DNA from: Lachnospiraceae bacterium
GTDB lineage: Bacteria; Bacillota; Clostridia; Lachnospirales; Lachnospiraceae
DNA: 13,959 nt
NCBI GenBank assembly: GCA_900754855.1
Contig: CAAEEI010000050.1
Coordinates: forward strand, 1 to 13,959
Reading direction: 5' to 3'
In this document: positions 1 to 6,252 of the stretch, in pieces
How positions within the stretch are numbered: the stretch's first letter is position 1
Layout: every line of letters begins with the position of its first letter
Notes under the pieces: generated by a model
What the model saw: the letters and a program-made list of their open reading frames with translations, nothing else
What the model was told of the DNA's origin: nothing
The model's database searches: none
Translations under genes and position numbers: made by a program

Positions 1-2
1 GG

Positions 3-95
3 CAACCGGAAGAGAGAGTAAAATCATCTGGAAGTTTTGATGAAAAGAAAAAGCCAAAGAATACTCATGACATTTTCAGGAAATACTTCATGTAA
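3..95 (+). CDS. possible 3' end of an upstream gene (partial, unidentified)
   Basis: This frame is open from the left edge to a TAA at 93-95 and gives about 30 lysine-rich, hydrophilic residues ending in KYFM. The other two plus frames stop at 19-21 and 38-40, so this is the longest plus-strand candidate for the tail of a gene starting outside the window. I do not recognise the peptide. In related Firmicutes the gene before mazF is often alanine racemase or a small antitoxin, but these residues identify neither. It is equally possible that the upstream gene ends in the first 20-40 bases in another frame and that 40-154 is leader sequence for mazF. A weak promoter-like pair (TTGATG at 37-42, AATACT at 60-65, 17-base spacer) would fit the second reading. 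Confidence 0.25.
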   Translation, partial: QPEERVKSSGSFDEKKKPKNTHDIFRKYFM

Positions 96-157
96 AGAAA
101 CACATGGAAGACGAAAGCAGAAATGTTTGAAAAAGAAAATGGAGTGAGTAAAAATTG

Positions 158-502
158 ATGATAAAAAGAGGAGATATTTATTATGCGGATCTGCGGCCGG
201 TGGTTGGTTCTGAACAGGGCGGCGTACGTCCGGTGCTGATTATTCAGAATGACGCAGGCAACCGGCACAGTCCAACGGTGATCTGCGCGGCCATTACCAG
301 CCGGATGAATAAGGCGAAGCTGCCGACACATGTGGAACTTTCCACAAAAGAATGTGACATCAGTAAGGATTCGGTCATTCTTCTGGAACAGATCCGAACC
401 ATTGATAAACAAAGACTAAAAGAAAAAGTCTGTCATTTAGATGAAAAAACACTGTATCGGGTTGATCGGGCCTTAAAGATCAGCCTGGAATTGATTACAT
501 AG
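158..502 (+). CDS. mazF: MazF/PemK-family endoribonuclease toxin (NdoA/EndoA-like)
   Basis: This is a 114-residue protein that closely resembles Bacillus subtilis NdoA/EndoA (MazF), a ribosome-independent mRNA endoribonuclease that cuts single-stranded RNA at a short U-rich site. The N-terminal block RGDIYYADLRPVVGSEQGG followed by VRPVLIIQND is a hallmark of the family. Arg24 and Thr47 lie where the B. subtilis enzyme has its catalytic Arg25 and Thr48. The later blocks KAKLPTHVEL and ILLEQIRTIDKQRL are also typical, and the length is normal (about 116), so the protein looks intact. I prefer the ATG at 158 over the in-frame TTG at 155 because GTGAG at 144-148 is 9 bases away and MIKRGD is the usual family start. 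No complete antitoxin gene is visible in the 157 bases upstream; a partner would have to end before or at the window edge. It is probably cotranscribed with the CBS-domain gene 63 bases downstream. Confidence 0.95.
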   Translation: MIKRGDIYYADLRPVVGSEQGGVRPVLIIQNDAGNRHSPTVICAAITSRMNKAKLPTHVELSTKECDISKDSVILLEQIRTIDKQRLKEKVCHLDEKTLYRVDRALKISLELIT

Positions 503-562
503 GGAAGGGGTCTTGCCTTGGGAAAAAGGAAGACGGCCATGCCTATGCTTAACGGAGGTTAA
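501..562 (+). other. possible 14-codon leader ORF before the CBS-domain gene
   Basis: In the gap after mazF, AGGGAAGGGG (501-510) is followed 7 bases later by a TTG codon at 518. That opens a frame of 14 codons (reading MGKRKTAMPMLNGG) to a TAA at 560-562. The frame runs through the GGAGG (554-558) of the next gene and ends 3 bases before its ATG at 566. The arrangement would allow translational coupling, but so short an ORF can occur by chance and nothing else supports it. Confidence 0.2.
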
Positions 563-565
563 AAA

Positions 566-1486
566 ATGGAGATCAATACGATCCTGACTCTGGCAGTTTT
601 ACTGCTGGCCGGAGTGCTGGTTATCCTTGCGGTGACTTTGTACAGTTTTACCGGCAACATGAAAAAAATTAATTTTTCCCGATTTAAAGAGGAGGAAGAG
701 AACGAATATGAAGAAGAAATCATGAATATCGCGCAGGAAGGCCATGAACAGGGCGCCATTCTGGCCGATGAGGCGGAGATGATTTCCAATATTCTGAAAT
801 TTGGGGAAAAGGATGCCAAGGATGTCATGCAGTTTCGCCATAAGATCATTGGCATAGATGCGGAAAATACGCTGGAAGAAGCCATCCATTTCATGGTGAA
901 CCAGCATTATTCCCGCTATCCGGTCTATGAGGAAGACCTGGATCACATCATCGGTACTTTGCATTTTCGCGATGCCGTTAAATGCTGGCTGGAGCAGCCG
1001 GACAGGCCGCTCAGAAAAATTTTACGTAAACCGGTGTATGTGCATGAGGCCATGGATATTAATGAACTGCTGACCCAGATGCGGCAAAACAAGACCCATC
1101 AGGCCATCGTGGTGGATGAATTTGGGCAGACGGTGGGGCTGATTGCCATGGAAGATATTCTGGAAACCATCGTGGGAGACATTCTGGATGAATACGATGT
1201 GGAAGAAAAAGAAATCGTAAAACTTCCGGGAGGCGGTTATCTGGCTTCCGGGATGATCCGTCTGGACGAATTAGAAGATATTCTGGAGATTACTTTTGAC
1301 ACCGATGAATTTGACATCTTAAATGGATTTCTGGTCAATGAGATCGGCCATCTGCCTGAGGCAGGAGAAAGAATACGCGTGACCTTTAAAGGGTATGCCT
1401 TTACTGCCATTGGCCAGCAGGAGGATAAAGTCCTCCGGCAGATACGAATTGAGAAAGAAAGCGAGGACGATACATATGCAGTATGA
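566..1486 (+). CDS. membrane-anchored CBS-pair / CorC-HlyC domain protein
   Basis: This 306-residue protein has one N-terminal hydrophobic segment (about 5-27) and a highly charged linker rich in Glu (41-52). A CBS pair follows (about 86-145 and 150-207, with SRYPVYEEDLDHIIG and AIVVDEFGQTVGLIAMEDILETIVGDI). The C-terminal transporter-associated domain spans about 218-298. The order matches the HlyC/CorC/gliding-motility family, whose CBS pairs bind adenine nucleotides and which are linked to Mg/Co handling or ion efflux. Full-length members carry a DUF21 domain of about four membrane helices; here one anchor replaces it, so this is the short form. It may be a regulatory or accessory subunit rather than a transporter by itself. 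GGAGG at 554-558 lies 7 bases before the ATG. Its stop overlaps the start of the following aminotransferase by 11 bp, which suggests translational coupling. The older label 'hemolysin' should not be taken literally. Confidence 0.88.
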   Translation: MEINTILTLAVLLLAGVLVILAVTLYSFTGNMKKINFSRFKEEEENEYEEEIMNIAQEGHEQGAILADEAEMISNILKFGEKDAKDVMQFRHKIIGIDAENTLEEAIHFMVNQHYSRYPVYEEDLDHIIGTLHFRDAVKCWLEQPDRPLRKILRKPVYVHEAMDINELLTQMRQNKTHQAIVVDEFGQTVGLIAMEDILETIVGDILDEYDVEEKEIVKLPGGGYLASGMIRLDELEDILEITFDTDEFDILNGFLVNEIGHLPEAGERIRVTFKGYAFTAIGQQEDKVLRQIRIEKESEDDTYAV

Positions 1487-2648
1487 AGCAGCCGAAAAAA
1501 TGCATAATTTTGAGGCGGGTATTTTTCAGATACTGGATGAAAAAAAGAAGGAACTGGAAAAACAGGGACGTAAGATCTATAATTTTTCCGTGGGGACGCC
1601 GGATTTTCAGACGCCGGAACATGTGATGAAGGCGGTGGCGCAGGCCTGTATGTACCCGGAGAATTATCATTATTCGCTGGGAGAAACCAGAGAATTGCTG
1701 GACGCCGTAGTTTCCCGCTATAAGACCAGGTATCAGGCAGAAATCACCCCGGAGGAGGTGATGGCGGTTTACGGTTCACAGGAAGGTATGGCACATATTT
1801 TTCTTCCTTTGCTGAATCCGGGAGATCTGGTGCTTTTACCTGATCCCGGTTATCCGATTTTTGCTACCGGAGCATTCCTTGCGCAGGCACAGCAGTGGAA
1901 TTATCCTCTGACGGAGCAAAATCATTATCTGCCGGATTTTGACGCTATTCCCGAAGAGATAAGGAAAGCGGCAAAGATCATGGTGGTCTCCTATCCGGCC
2001 AACCCGATCTGCAAGACAGCTCCCGATAGTTTTTATGAAGAACTTATTGCCTTTGCCCGGGAAAATGAAATTCTGATTATCCATGACAATGCGTATTCAG
2101 ATATTATTTTTGATGGAAGAGTGGGAAAATCTTTCCTGTCTTTTCCGGGAGCCAAAGAAGTGGGCGTAGAATTTTATTCTCTGTCCAAAAGCTATAATTA
2201 TACCGGAGCAAGAATGTCTTTTGTGGTGGGGAAAAAAGAAATTATCACGCTGTTTAAACGTTTCCGCTCGCAGATTGATTACGGGATTTTTCTTCCGGTG
2301 CAGGCAGGGGCTGTGGCGGCGCTCTCCGGCGACGATACCGCAGTAAAAGAACAGTGTGCCCGTTATCAGGAAAGACGGGACGCATTGTGCGGCGGCTTAA
2401 GAGCCATCGGCTGGGATATTCCGGACAGTGAGGGAACCATGTTTGCCTGGGGACCTTTGCCGGAAGGGTACGAAGACTCCAACGCCTTTGTGATGGAACT
2501 GATGGAAAAAACCGGAGTAATCTGTACGCCGGGAAGTAGTTTTGGTCGTCTGGGCGAAGGCTACGTGCGATTTGCTCTCGTTCTTCCGCCGGAAGAAATC
2601 AGGGAAGCCATTGAAAAAATCAAGGCGTCGGGGATGATAAGTCGATAG
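1476..2648 (+). CDS. PLP-dependent aminotransferase, class I/II (fold type I)
   Basis: This is a 390-residue fold type I aminotransferase that transfers amino groups between an amino acid and a 2-oxo acid using pyridoxal phosphate. SVGTPDFQTP (38-47) is the substrate-side glycine loop. Asp204 and Tyr207 (IIHDNAYSD) contact the cofactor, Lys238 in SLSKSYNYTGAR is the Schiff-base lysine, Arg246 is the phosphate-contact arginine, and Arg365 (YVRFAL) binds the substrate carboxylate. The usual NPTG box reads NPIC (176-179). The overall pattern resembles LL-diaminopimelate or aspartate/alanine-type enzymes, but sequence alone does not fix the substrate. The ATG at 1476 is chosen because GAGG at 1463-1466 is 9 bases upstream. 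Longer in-frame starts back to 1395 would lie inside the preceding gene and lack a ribosome site. The ATG at 1500 is a less likely alternative. It is the last gene of the mazF transcript; yebC downstream has its own promoter. Confidence 0.88.
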   Translation: MQYEAAEKMHNFEAGIFQILDEKKKELEKQGRKIYNFSVGTPDFQTPEHVMKAVAQACMYPENYHYSLGETRELLDAVVSRYKTRYQAEITPEEVMAVYGSQEGMAHIFLPLLNPGDLVLLPDPGYPIFATGAFLAQAQQWNYPLTEQNHYLPDFDAIPEEIRKAAKIMVVSYPANPICKTAPDSFYEELIAFARENEILIIHDNAYSDIIFDGRVGKSFLSFPGAKEVGVEFYSLSKSYNYTGARMSFVVGKKEIITLFKRFRSQIDYGIFLPVQAGAVAALSGDDTAVKEQCARYQERRDALCGGLRAIGWDIPDSEGTMFAWGPLPEGYEDSNAFVMELMEKTGVICTPGSSFGRLGEGYVRFALVLPPEEIREAIEKIKASGMISR

Positions 2649-2656
2649 AAAAGAAG

Positions 2657-2671
2657 CCGTCCCCTTGACGG
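2657..2671 (+). repeat. short hairpin with CCGTCCCCTT motif upstream of yebC
   Basis: CCGTC (2657-2661) and GACGG (2667-2671) pair around a 5-base loop. The first ten bases, CCGTCCCCTT, occur again in inverted orientation as AAGGGGACGG at 3551-3560, beyond the other end of yebC. Motifs of this kind belong to REP-like dispersed elements in some Firmicute genomes, so both may be remnants; that link is from memory and untested here. No T-run follows on the plus strand, so it is a poor terminator for the aminotransferase gene. The yebC -35 box lies within it. Confidence 0.4.
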
Positions 2672-2693
2672 AAAAATCAATCAGTGATAGACT
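2665..2693 (+). promoter_or_regulatory. candidate sigma-A promoter for yebC
   Basis: TTGACG at 2665-2670 (five of six consensus bases) is separated by 17 bases from TAGACT at 2688-2693 (four of six). This places transcription start about 70 bases before the yebC ATG. The -35 overlaps the 3' arm of the short hairpin at 2657-2671. Confidence 0.5.
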
Positions 2694-2705
2694 TAAAATC
2701 GTATG

Positions 2706-2729
2706 CTTTTTTATCATTGGATAAAAAAG
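2706..2729 (+). repeat. perfect 10-bp inverted repeat in the yebC leader
   Basis: CTTTTTTATC (2706-2715) and GATAAAAAAG (2720-2729) are exact reverse complements with a 4-base loop. The repeat lies just downstream of the predicted start of transcription. It is AT-rich and would make only a weak RNA hairpin, so an operator for a DNA-binding protein is at least as likely. No known operator consensus was recognised. Confidence 0.45.
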
Positions 2730-2771
2730 TGAATCGATAGGGATAAAAGAAAAAAGTGAGGAGAAAAACGT

Positions 2772-3503
2772 ATGTCTGGACATTCTAAATTTGCCAATAT
2801 TAAGCATAAAAAAGAGAAAAATGATGCGGCGAAGGGAAAAATCTTTACGGTTATCGGACGTGAAATTGCCGTAGCGGTAAAAGAAGGCGGCCCGGATCCG
2901 GCCAATAACAGCAAACTTCGTGATGTAATTGCCAAAGCCAAATCCAACAATATGCCAAACGATACCATCGAAAGAGGAATCAAAAAGGCGGCCGGCGACG
3001 CAGCGGCAGTCAATTATGTACAAAATACTTATGAAGGTTACGGTCCGAACGGTATTGCCGTGATCGTGGAAACACTGACAGATAATAAGAACCGTACGGC
3101 AGCCAACGTGCGCGCTGCTTTTTCCAAAGGGAAAGGCAATATCGGAACCAGCGGATGCGTGTCTTTCATGTTCCAGAAAAAAGGACAGATCATTGTGTCC
3201 AAAGAAGAATATGAAACTGATGCCGATGAATTTATGATGCTGGCGCTGGATGCCGGCGCGGAAGATTTCGTGGAAGAAGACGACAGTTATGAAATCATCA
3301 CAGATCCGGATGCTTTTGGTGAAGTTCGTGAAGCGCTGGAAAAAGAAGGCGTGCCAATGGCGTCAGCAGAGGTGACCATGATTCCGGATACTTATGTAAA
3401 ACTGACGGATCCGGAAGATATTAAAAACTTAAACCGTACGCTGGATCTTCTGGATGAAGATGACGATGTTCAGGCTGTTTACCATAACTGGGAAGAAGAA
3501 TAG
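2772..3503 (+). CDS. yebC: YebC/PmpR-family protein (TACO1-like)
   Basis: This 243-residue protein has the family's usual length and its diagnostic start, MSGHSKFANIKHKKEKNDAAKG in place of the common MSGHSKWxxIxHxK. It then has IGREIAVAVKEGGPDPANN and the block NMPNDTIERGIKKAAG. Further conserved parts are YEGYGPNGIAVIVETLTDNKNRTAANVR and the acidic C-terminal domain with DAGAEDFVEE. The family was first described as transcription regulators (PmpR). More recent work links YebC and the mitochondrial homologue TACO1 to translation of proline-rich or otherwise stalling sequences. It is cytoplasmic. GAGGAG directly precedes the ATG at normal spacing. It has its own promoter and probably ends at the hairpin at 3551-3605, so it seems to be monocistronic. 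Confidence 0.96.
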   Translation: MSGHSKFANIKHKKEKNDAAKGKIFTVIGREIAVAVKEGGPDPANNSKLRDVIAKAKSNNMPNDTIERGIKKAAGDAAAVNYVQNTYEGYGPNGIAVIVETLTDNKNRTAANVRAAFSKGKGNIGTSGCVSFMFQKKGQIIVSKEEYETDADEFMMLALDAGAEDFVEEDDSYEIITDPDAFGEVREALEKEGVPMASAEVTMIPDTYVKLTDPEDIKNLNRTLDLLDEDDDVQAVYHNWEEE

Positions 3504-3550
3504 CCAATAACGGAGCAGGAAGATACCAACAGAATAAAATTATTCAGAAA

Positions 3551-3605
3551 AAGGGGACGGAAAATGCAAAAAAATGAATTTACTTCTTGCATTTTCTGTT
3601 CTTTT
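3551..3605 (+). promoter_or_regulatory. long inverted repeat between yebC and the ABC operon (terminator and/or operator)
   Basis: The bases at 3557-3569 (ACGGAAAATGCAA) pair with 3587-3599 (TTGCATTTTCTGT), 13 positions with one G-T pair. Wobble and A-T pairs extend the stem to about 3551/3605, around a 17-base loop. The right arm is T-rich, so the RNA hairpin could end yebC transcription, although there is no clean run of U after it. The same right arm starts with TTGCAT, the -35 box of the next promoter. The element could therefore also, or instead, be a protein-binding operator. Confidence 0.55.
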
Positions 3606-3615
3606 CGCCTATAAT
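3587..3615 (+). promoter_or_regulatory. strong sigma-A promoter for the amino acid ABC operon
   Basis: TTGCAT at 3587-3592 and a perfect TATAAT at 3610-3615 are 17 bases apart, which predicts transcription start near 3622 and a leader of about 50 bases. A small palindrome, ATACT-TT-AGTAT (3614-3625), covers the end of the -10 and the start region. Together with the upstream inverted repeat this gives two possible operator sites. Confidence 0.75.
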
Positions 3616-3672
3616 ACTTTAGTATAGTAGATTGATAAAACGATACATAAATAAAGAAAAAGGAGAAAGATC

Positions 3673-4545
3673 ATGAAAAAATTTATTGCTGCACTTTTAC
3701 TTACGGTGATGTGTACGATGACGCTGGTTGGCTGCGGCGCACCGGGCGGAACAAAGAAGGCTTCGGACAAAACGCAGGCTGCAACGGGATCAGAGTGGGA
3801 AGAAATCAGTGAAAAGGGCGAGATGACCATTGGAATGACGCTTTTTGCTCCGATGAATTATTACGATGATGAGAATCAATTCGTTGGATTTGACACGGAG
3901 CTGGCAGAAGCCGTGGGAGAAAAACTAGGCATTAAGATGAATTTCATAGAAATCAACTGGGATTCCAAGGAAATCGAGCTGAATTCCAAAAACATTGACT
4001 GCCTCTGGAATGGAATGTGCAGTACCAAAGAAAGAGCAGAGAATATGACGCTTTCCGAACCATATCTTTTTAATTCACAGGCGATGGTTATGAAAGCGGA
4101 TCGTGAAGCGGAAATTATGAAAAACGTGGAGAATCTTACCGTCACTGCAGAAAAAGGTTCGACGGGAGAAGGTAAATTACAGGGAACGATCGCAGACGAT
4201 GAAACGACGGTAGTTTCTGCGGTAGAATATTTTGCCAAATCCAATTACGTGGCTTCCGATTCCATGGCAAAAGCGCTGATGGAAGTGAAAGCCGGAACCG
4301 CAGATATTGCGCTGGTTGACAGTGTTGCTGCCTACGGTATGGTGGGACCGGATACAGATTATTCTGATCTGGCGGTAAATGTAAAGAATAATTTTGGTTT
4401 GCAGGAATATGTAATCGGATTCCGAAAAGGAAGCGATCTGGCAGAAAAAATCAATGGCGCTTTGGATGAATTATATGCAGATGGAACGGTAGCGGCTCTG
4501 GCAGAAAAATATAATCTGACGGACGCTCTGGTACCACAGCAATAA
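3673..4545 (+). CDS. amino acid ABC transporter, substrate-binding lipoprotein
   Basis: This 290-residue extracellular solute-binding protein of family 3 (PF00497 type) captures a polar amino acid and delivers it to the permease. The signal peptide is classical for a lipoprotein: MKK, a hydrophobic core at 4-17 and lipobox LVGC, with Cys21 as the lipidated residue. A flexible Gly/Thr/Ser/Lys linker follows to about residue 40. The fold starts at GEMTIGMTLFAPMNYYDDENQFVGFDTELAEAVGEKLG (49-86). The typical segment IDCLWNGMCSTKERAENMTLSEPYL (108-131) and AEKGSTGEGKLQG (about 159-171) follow. The pattern fits glutamine, glutamate, arginine or cystine binders; the ligand cannot be told from sequence. 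AAGGAG sits about 9 bases before the ATG. The gene is first in its operon and is followed by a hairpin, which would favour a higher level of binding protein than of permease and ATPase. Confidence 0.94.
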   Translation: MKKFIAALLLTVMCTMTLVGCGAPGGTKKASDKTQAATGSEWEEISEKGEMTIGMTLFAPMNYYDDENQFVGFDTELAEAVGEKLGIKMNFIEINWDSKEIELNSKNIDCLWNGMCSTKERAENMTLSEPYLFNSQAMVMKADREAEIMKNVENLTVTAEKGSTGEGKLQGTIADDETTVVSAVEYFAKSNYVASDSMAKALMEVKAGTADIALVDSVAAYGMVGPDTDYSDLAVNVKNNFGLQEYVIGFRKGSDLAEKINGALDELYADGTVAALAEKYNLTDALVPQQ

Positions 4546-4577
4546 TTATCGCAGAAGAATAAATAACCGGAAAACAG

Positions 4578-4630
4578 GAATCCGATTTCTTTTCTTCAGG
4601 TTCTGAGAAAGAAACCGGATTCTCTTTACG
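4578..4630 (+). terminator. hairpin after the binding-protein gene (probable partial terminator)
   Basis: The bases 4578-4593 (GAATCCGATTTCTTTT) pair with 4607-4622, 16 positions with one A-C mismatch and one G-T pair, around a 13-base loop. The tail TCTTTACG is only weakly T-rich. Placed 30 bases after the lipoprotein stop and before the permease gene, it looks like a read-through terminator or mRNA-stabilising hairpin. Confidence 0.65.
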
Positions 4631-4695
4631 TTGTCTGTCAGGCCGGGGGCTATTTGCATGGCAAAAAATCCGCCCGGAAAACGCAACAGACGACA
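4629..4695 (+). repeat. second, GC-rich imperfect inverted repeat before the permease gene
   Basis: CGTTGTCTGT (4629-4638) matches the reverse complement of the sequence ending at 4695 (ACAGACGACA) at eight of ten positions. CCGGG (4643-4647) and CCCGG (4673-4677) form an inner pair. The region is richer in G and C than its surroundings and is not coding. I recognise no riboswitch or T-box in it, and no good promoter. Confidence 0.3.
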
Positions 4696-4718
4696 GGATG
4701 AAAAAGGAGAATAAGATT

Positions 4719-5363
4719 ATGATGGCAGCCAGTCCGTTAGAATCACTGACCAGTGGCTTTTTGCTGAATATTGAATTATTTGCAGTCACTTTACTGTTAT
4801 CCCTGCCGCTGGGGCTGGTGATTACTTTTTGTTCCATGTCTAAATTTAAACCTTTAAGCTGGATAACAAAGATTTTTATCTGGATTATCCGGGGAACGCC
4901 GCTGATGCTTCAGCTGTTCGTTGTTTTATATGCGCCTGGACTTTTGTTCGGCATACCGATGACTTCCAGATTTACTGCGGCAGTGGTGGCGTTTGTGATT
5001 AATTATGCGGCCTATTTTTCAGAAATTTACCGTGGAGGAATCGAAAGTATCTCGGTAGGGCAGTATGAGGCCGGAGAAGTGCTGGGAATGACGAAAACAC
5101 AGATTTTCTTTAAAATTGTTCTTTTACAGGTCATTAAACGAATCACTCCTCCGATGAGTAATGAGATTATTACGCTGACAAAAGATACCGCTCTGGCTCG
5201 TGTCATCGGTCTGGCGGAAATTATCATGAGCGCCGAACGGTTTACCAAGATGGGTCTGATCTGGCCGTTATTTTCCACTGCGCTTTATTTCCTTGCTTTC
5301 GTTGGTATTCTCTCTTTGCTGTTTGGCTGGATAGAGAAAAAAATGGATTACTTTGTGGTGTAG
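4719..5363 (+). CDS. amino acid ABC transporter, permease subunit (HisM/GlnP type)
   Basis: This roughly 214-residue inner-membrane protein forms the translocation path, probably as a homodimer since only one permease gene is present. It has about five hydrophobic segments, including LFAVTLLLSLPLGLVITF, FIWIIRGTPLMLQLFVVLY, FTAAVVAFVINYAAYFSEIYRGG and, near the C-terminus, FSTALYFLAFVGILSLLFGW. IRGTPLMLQLF is typical of the polar amino acid permease family (HEQRO type). The cytoplasmic coupling helix (EAA loop) reads YEAGEVLGMTKTQIFFKIVLLQ. I choose the ATG at 4719 because GGAG at 4706-4709 is 9 bases upstream; an ATG at 4698 in the same frame lacks a properly spaced site. The ATPase gene follows after 12 bases. 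Confidence 0.94.
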   Translation: MMAASPLESLTSGFLLNIELFAVTLLLSLPLGLVITFCSMSKFKPLSWITKIFIWIIRGTPLMLQLFVVLYAPGLLFGIPMTSRFTAAVVAFVINYAAYFSEIYRGGIESISVGQYEAGEVLGMTKTQIFFKIVLLQVIKRITPPMSNEIITLTKDTALARVIGLAEIIMSAERFTKMGLIWPLFSTALYFLAFVGILSLLFGWIEKKMDYFVV

Positions 5364-5375
5364 GGGGATAAGAAA

Positions 5376-6167
5376 ATGGCAATTTTAGAAGTAAATAAAT
5401 TAAAGAAGAATTTTGGTCATGTGGAAGTGCTGAAGGGAATAGATTTTTCTCTGGAAAAAGGAGAATCGCTGGCGATGATCGGCGCGTCAGGAAGTGGAAA
5501 AACCACGTTGCTCCGCTGCTTGAATTTTCTGGAGAAACCGACATCCGGACAGATAAAGATCAACGATCAGGTGATTTTTGATGGAGACAATGTAAAATCG
5601 ACCAGCGAAAGCGAAATCAGGAAAAAACGGCTGCATTTTGGAATGGTTTTCCAGTCGTTTAATCTTTTTCCTCAATATACGGCTTTACAGAACTGTACAT
5701 TGGCAAAAGAACTGATGGCCAGAGAACGACCGGATTTTAAAACGGCGAAAAAACAGATTCTTGAGGAAATCCGCACAGAGGGCGAGGCAATTTTATCCAG
5801 TGTGGGTCTGCGGGAAAAAATGGATTTTTATCCGCATCAGCTTTCCGGCGGCCAGCAGCAGCGGGTGGCAATTGCCCGGGCATTGATGCTTCAGCCGGAT
5901 ATTCTTTGTTTTGATGAACCTACGTCTGCGCTTGACCCGGAACTGACGGGAGAAGTGTTAAAAGTAATCCGGGGTCTTGCGGATAAAAAGACGACCATGG
6001 TCATCGTAACCCATGAAATGCAGTTTGCCCGGGAAGTTTCCGATAAGGTTCTGTTTCTGGATAAAGGGACAGTGGCAGAATATGGCAGTCCGGAACAGGT
6101 TTTTGAACATCCGAAAGAAGAGAGGACCAAACAGTTTCTGGAAAGATATTTTGTACAAAATTTATAA
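5376..6167 (+). CDS. amino acid ABC transporter, ATP-binding subunit (GlnQ/HisP type)
   Basis: This 263-residue cytoplasmic ATPase powers the importer. Walker A is GASGSGKTT (36-44), the Q-loop is VFQSFNLFPQ (91-100), the signature is LSGGQ (156-160), Walker B is ILCFDEP (176-182), the D-loop is SALD and the switch histidine is His213 in THEMQFAREV. All catalytic motifs are intact. Most family members are about 240-250 residues; the extra length is a charged insertion at about 117-137 in the helical subdomain. The RNA end PEQVFEHPKEERTKQFLERY is typical of polar amino acid ATPases. AGGGGG lies before the ATG. It is last in the operon and is followed 8 bases later by a strong terminator. Confidence 0.97.
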   Translation: MAILEVNKLKKNFGHVEVLKGIDFSLEKGESLAMIGASGSGKTTLLRCLNFLEKPTSGQIKINDQVIFDGDNVKSTSESEIRKKRLHFGMVFQSFNLFPQYTALQNCTLAKELMARERPDFKTAKKQILEEIRTEGEAILSSVGLREKMDFYPHQLSGGQQQRVAIARALMLQPDILCFDEPTSALDPELTGEVLKVIRGLADKKTTMVIVTHEMQFAREVSDKVLFLDKGTVAEYGSPEQVFEHPKEERTKQFLERYFVQNL

Positions 6168-6175
6168 AAAGAAAC

Positions 6176-6245
6176 AAAAGCTGTTATTCCTCAAAGACGT
6201 ACAACCAAAGAAAAGGGTTGTCTTTGTGTGGATAACAGCTTTTTT
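6176..6245. terminator. long bidirectional Rho-independent terminator
   Basis: The outer stem pairs 6176-6189 (AAAAGCTGTTATTC) with 6230-6243, 14 positions with one wobble. Inner helices CAAAGA/TCTTTG and CAACC/GGTTG lead to the loop at 6207-6215. The right arm ends in a run of T on the plus strand. On the minus strand the left arm ends in TTTTG followed by TTTC and TTTTT. It can therefore end both the ABC operon and the convergent aminotransferase gene, whose stops lie 8 bases before it and 7 bases after it. Confidence 0.9.
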
Positions 6246-6252
6246 GGAGAAA

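Noticed and set aside
37..65. Promoter-like pair TTGATG / AATACT before mazF
   Set aside because: Only four of six bases match in each box and it may lie inside the coding end of an upstream gene; too weak to list as a separate feature.
2397..3023. Minus-strand frame of 208 residues across the aminotransferase end and yebC start
   Set aside because: It covers two well-supported plus-strand genes and their intergenic region, has no ribosome site, and its composition is that of an antisense shadow.
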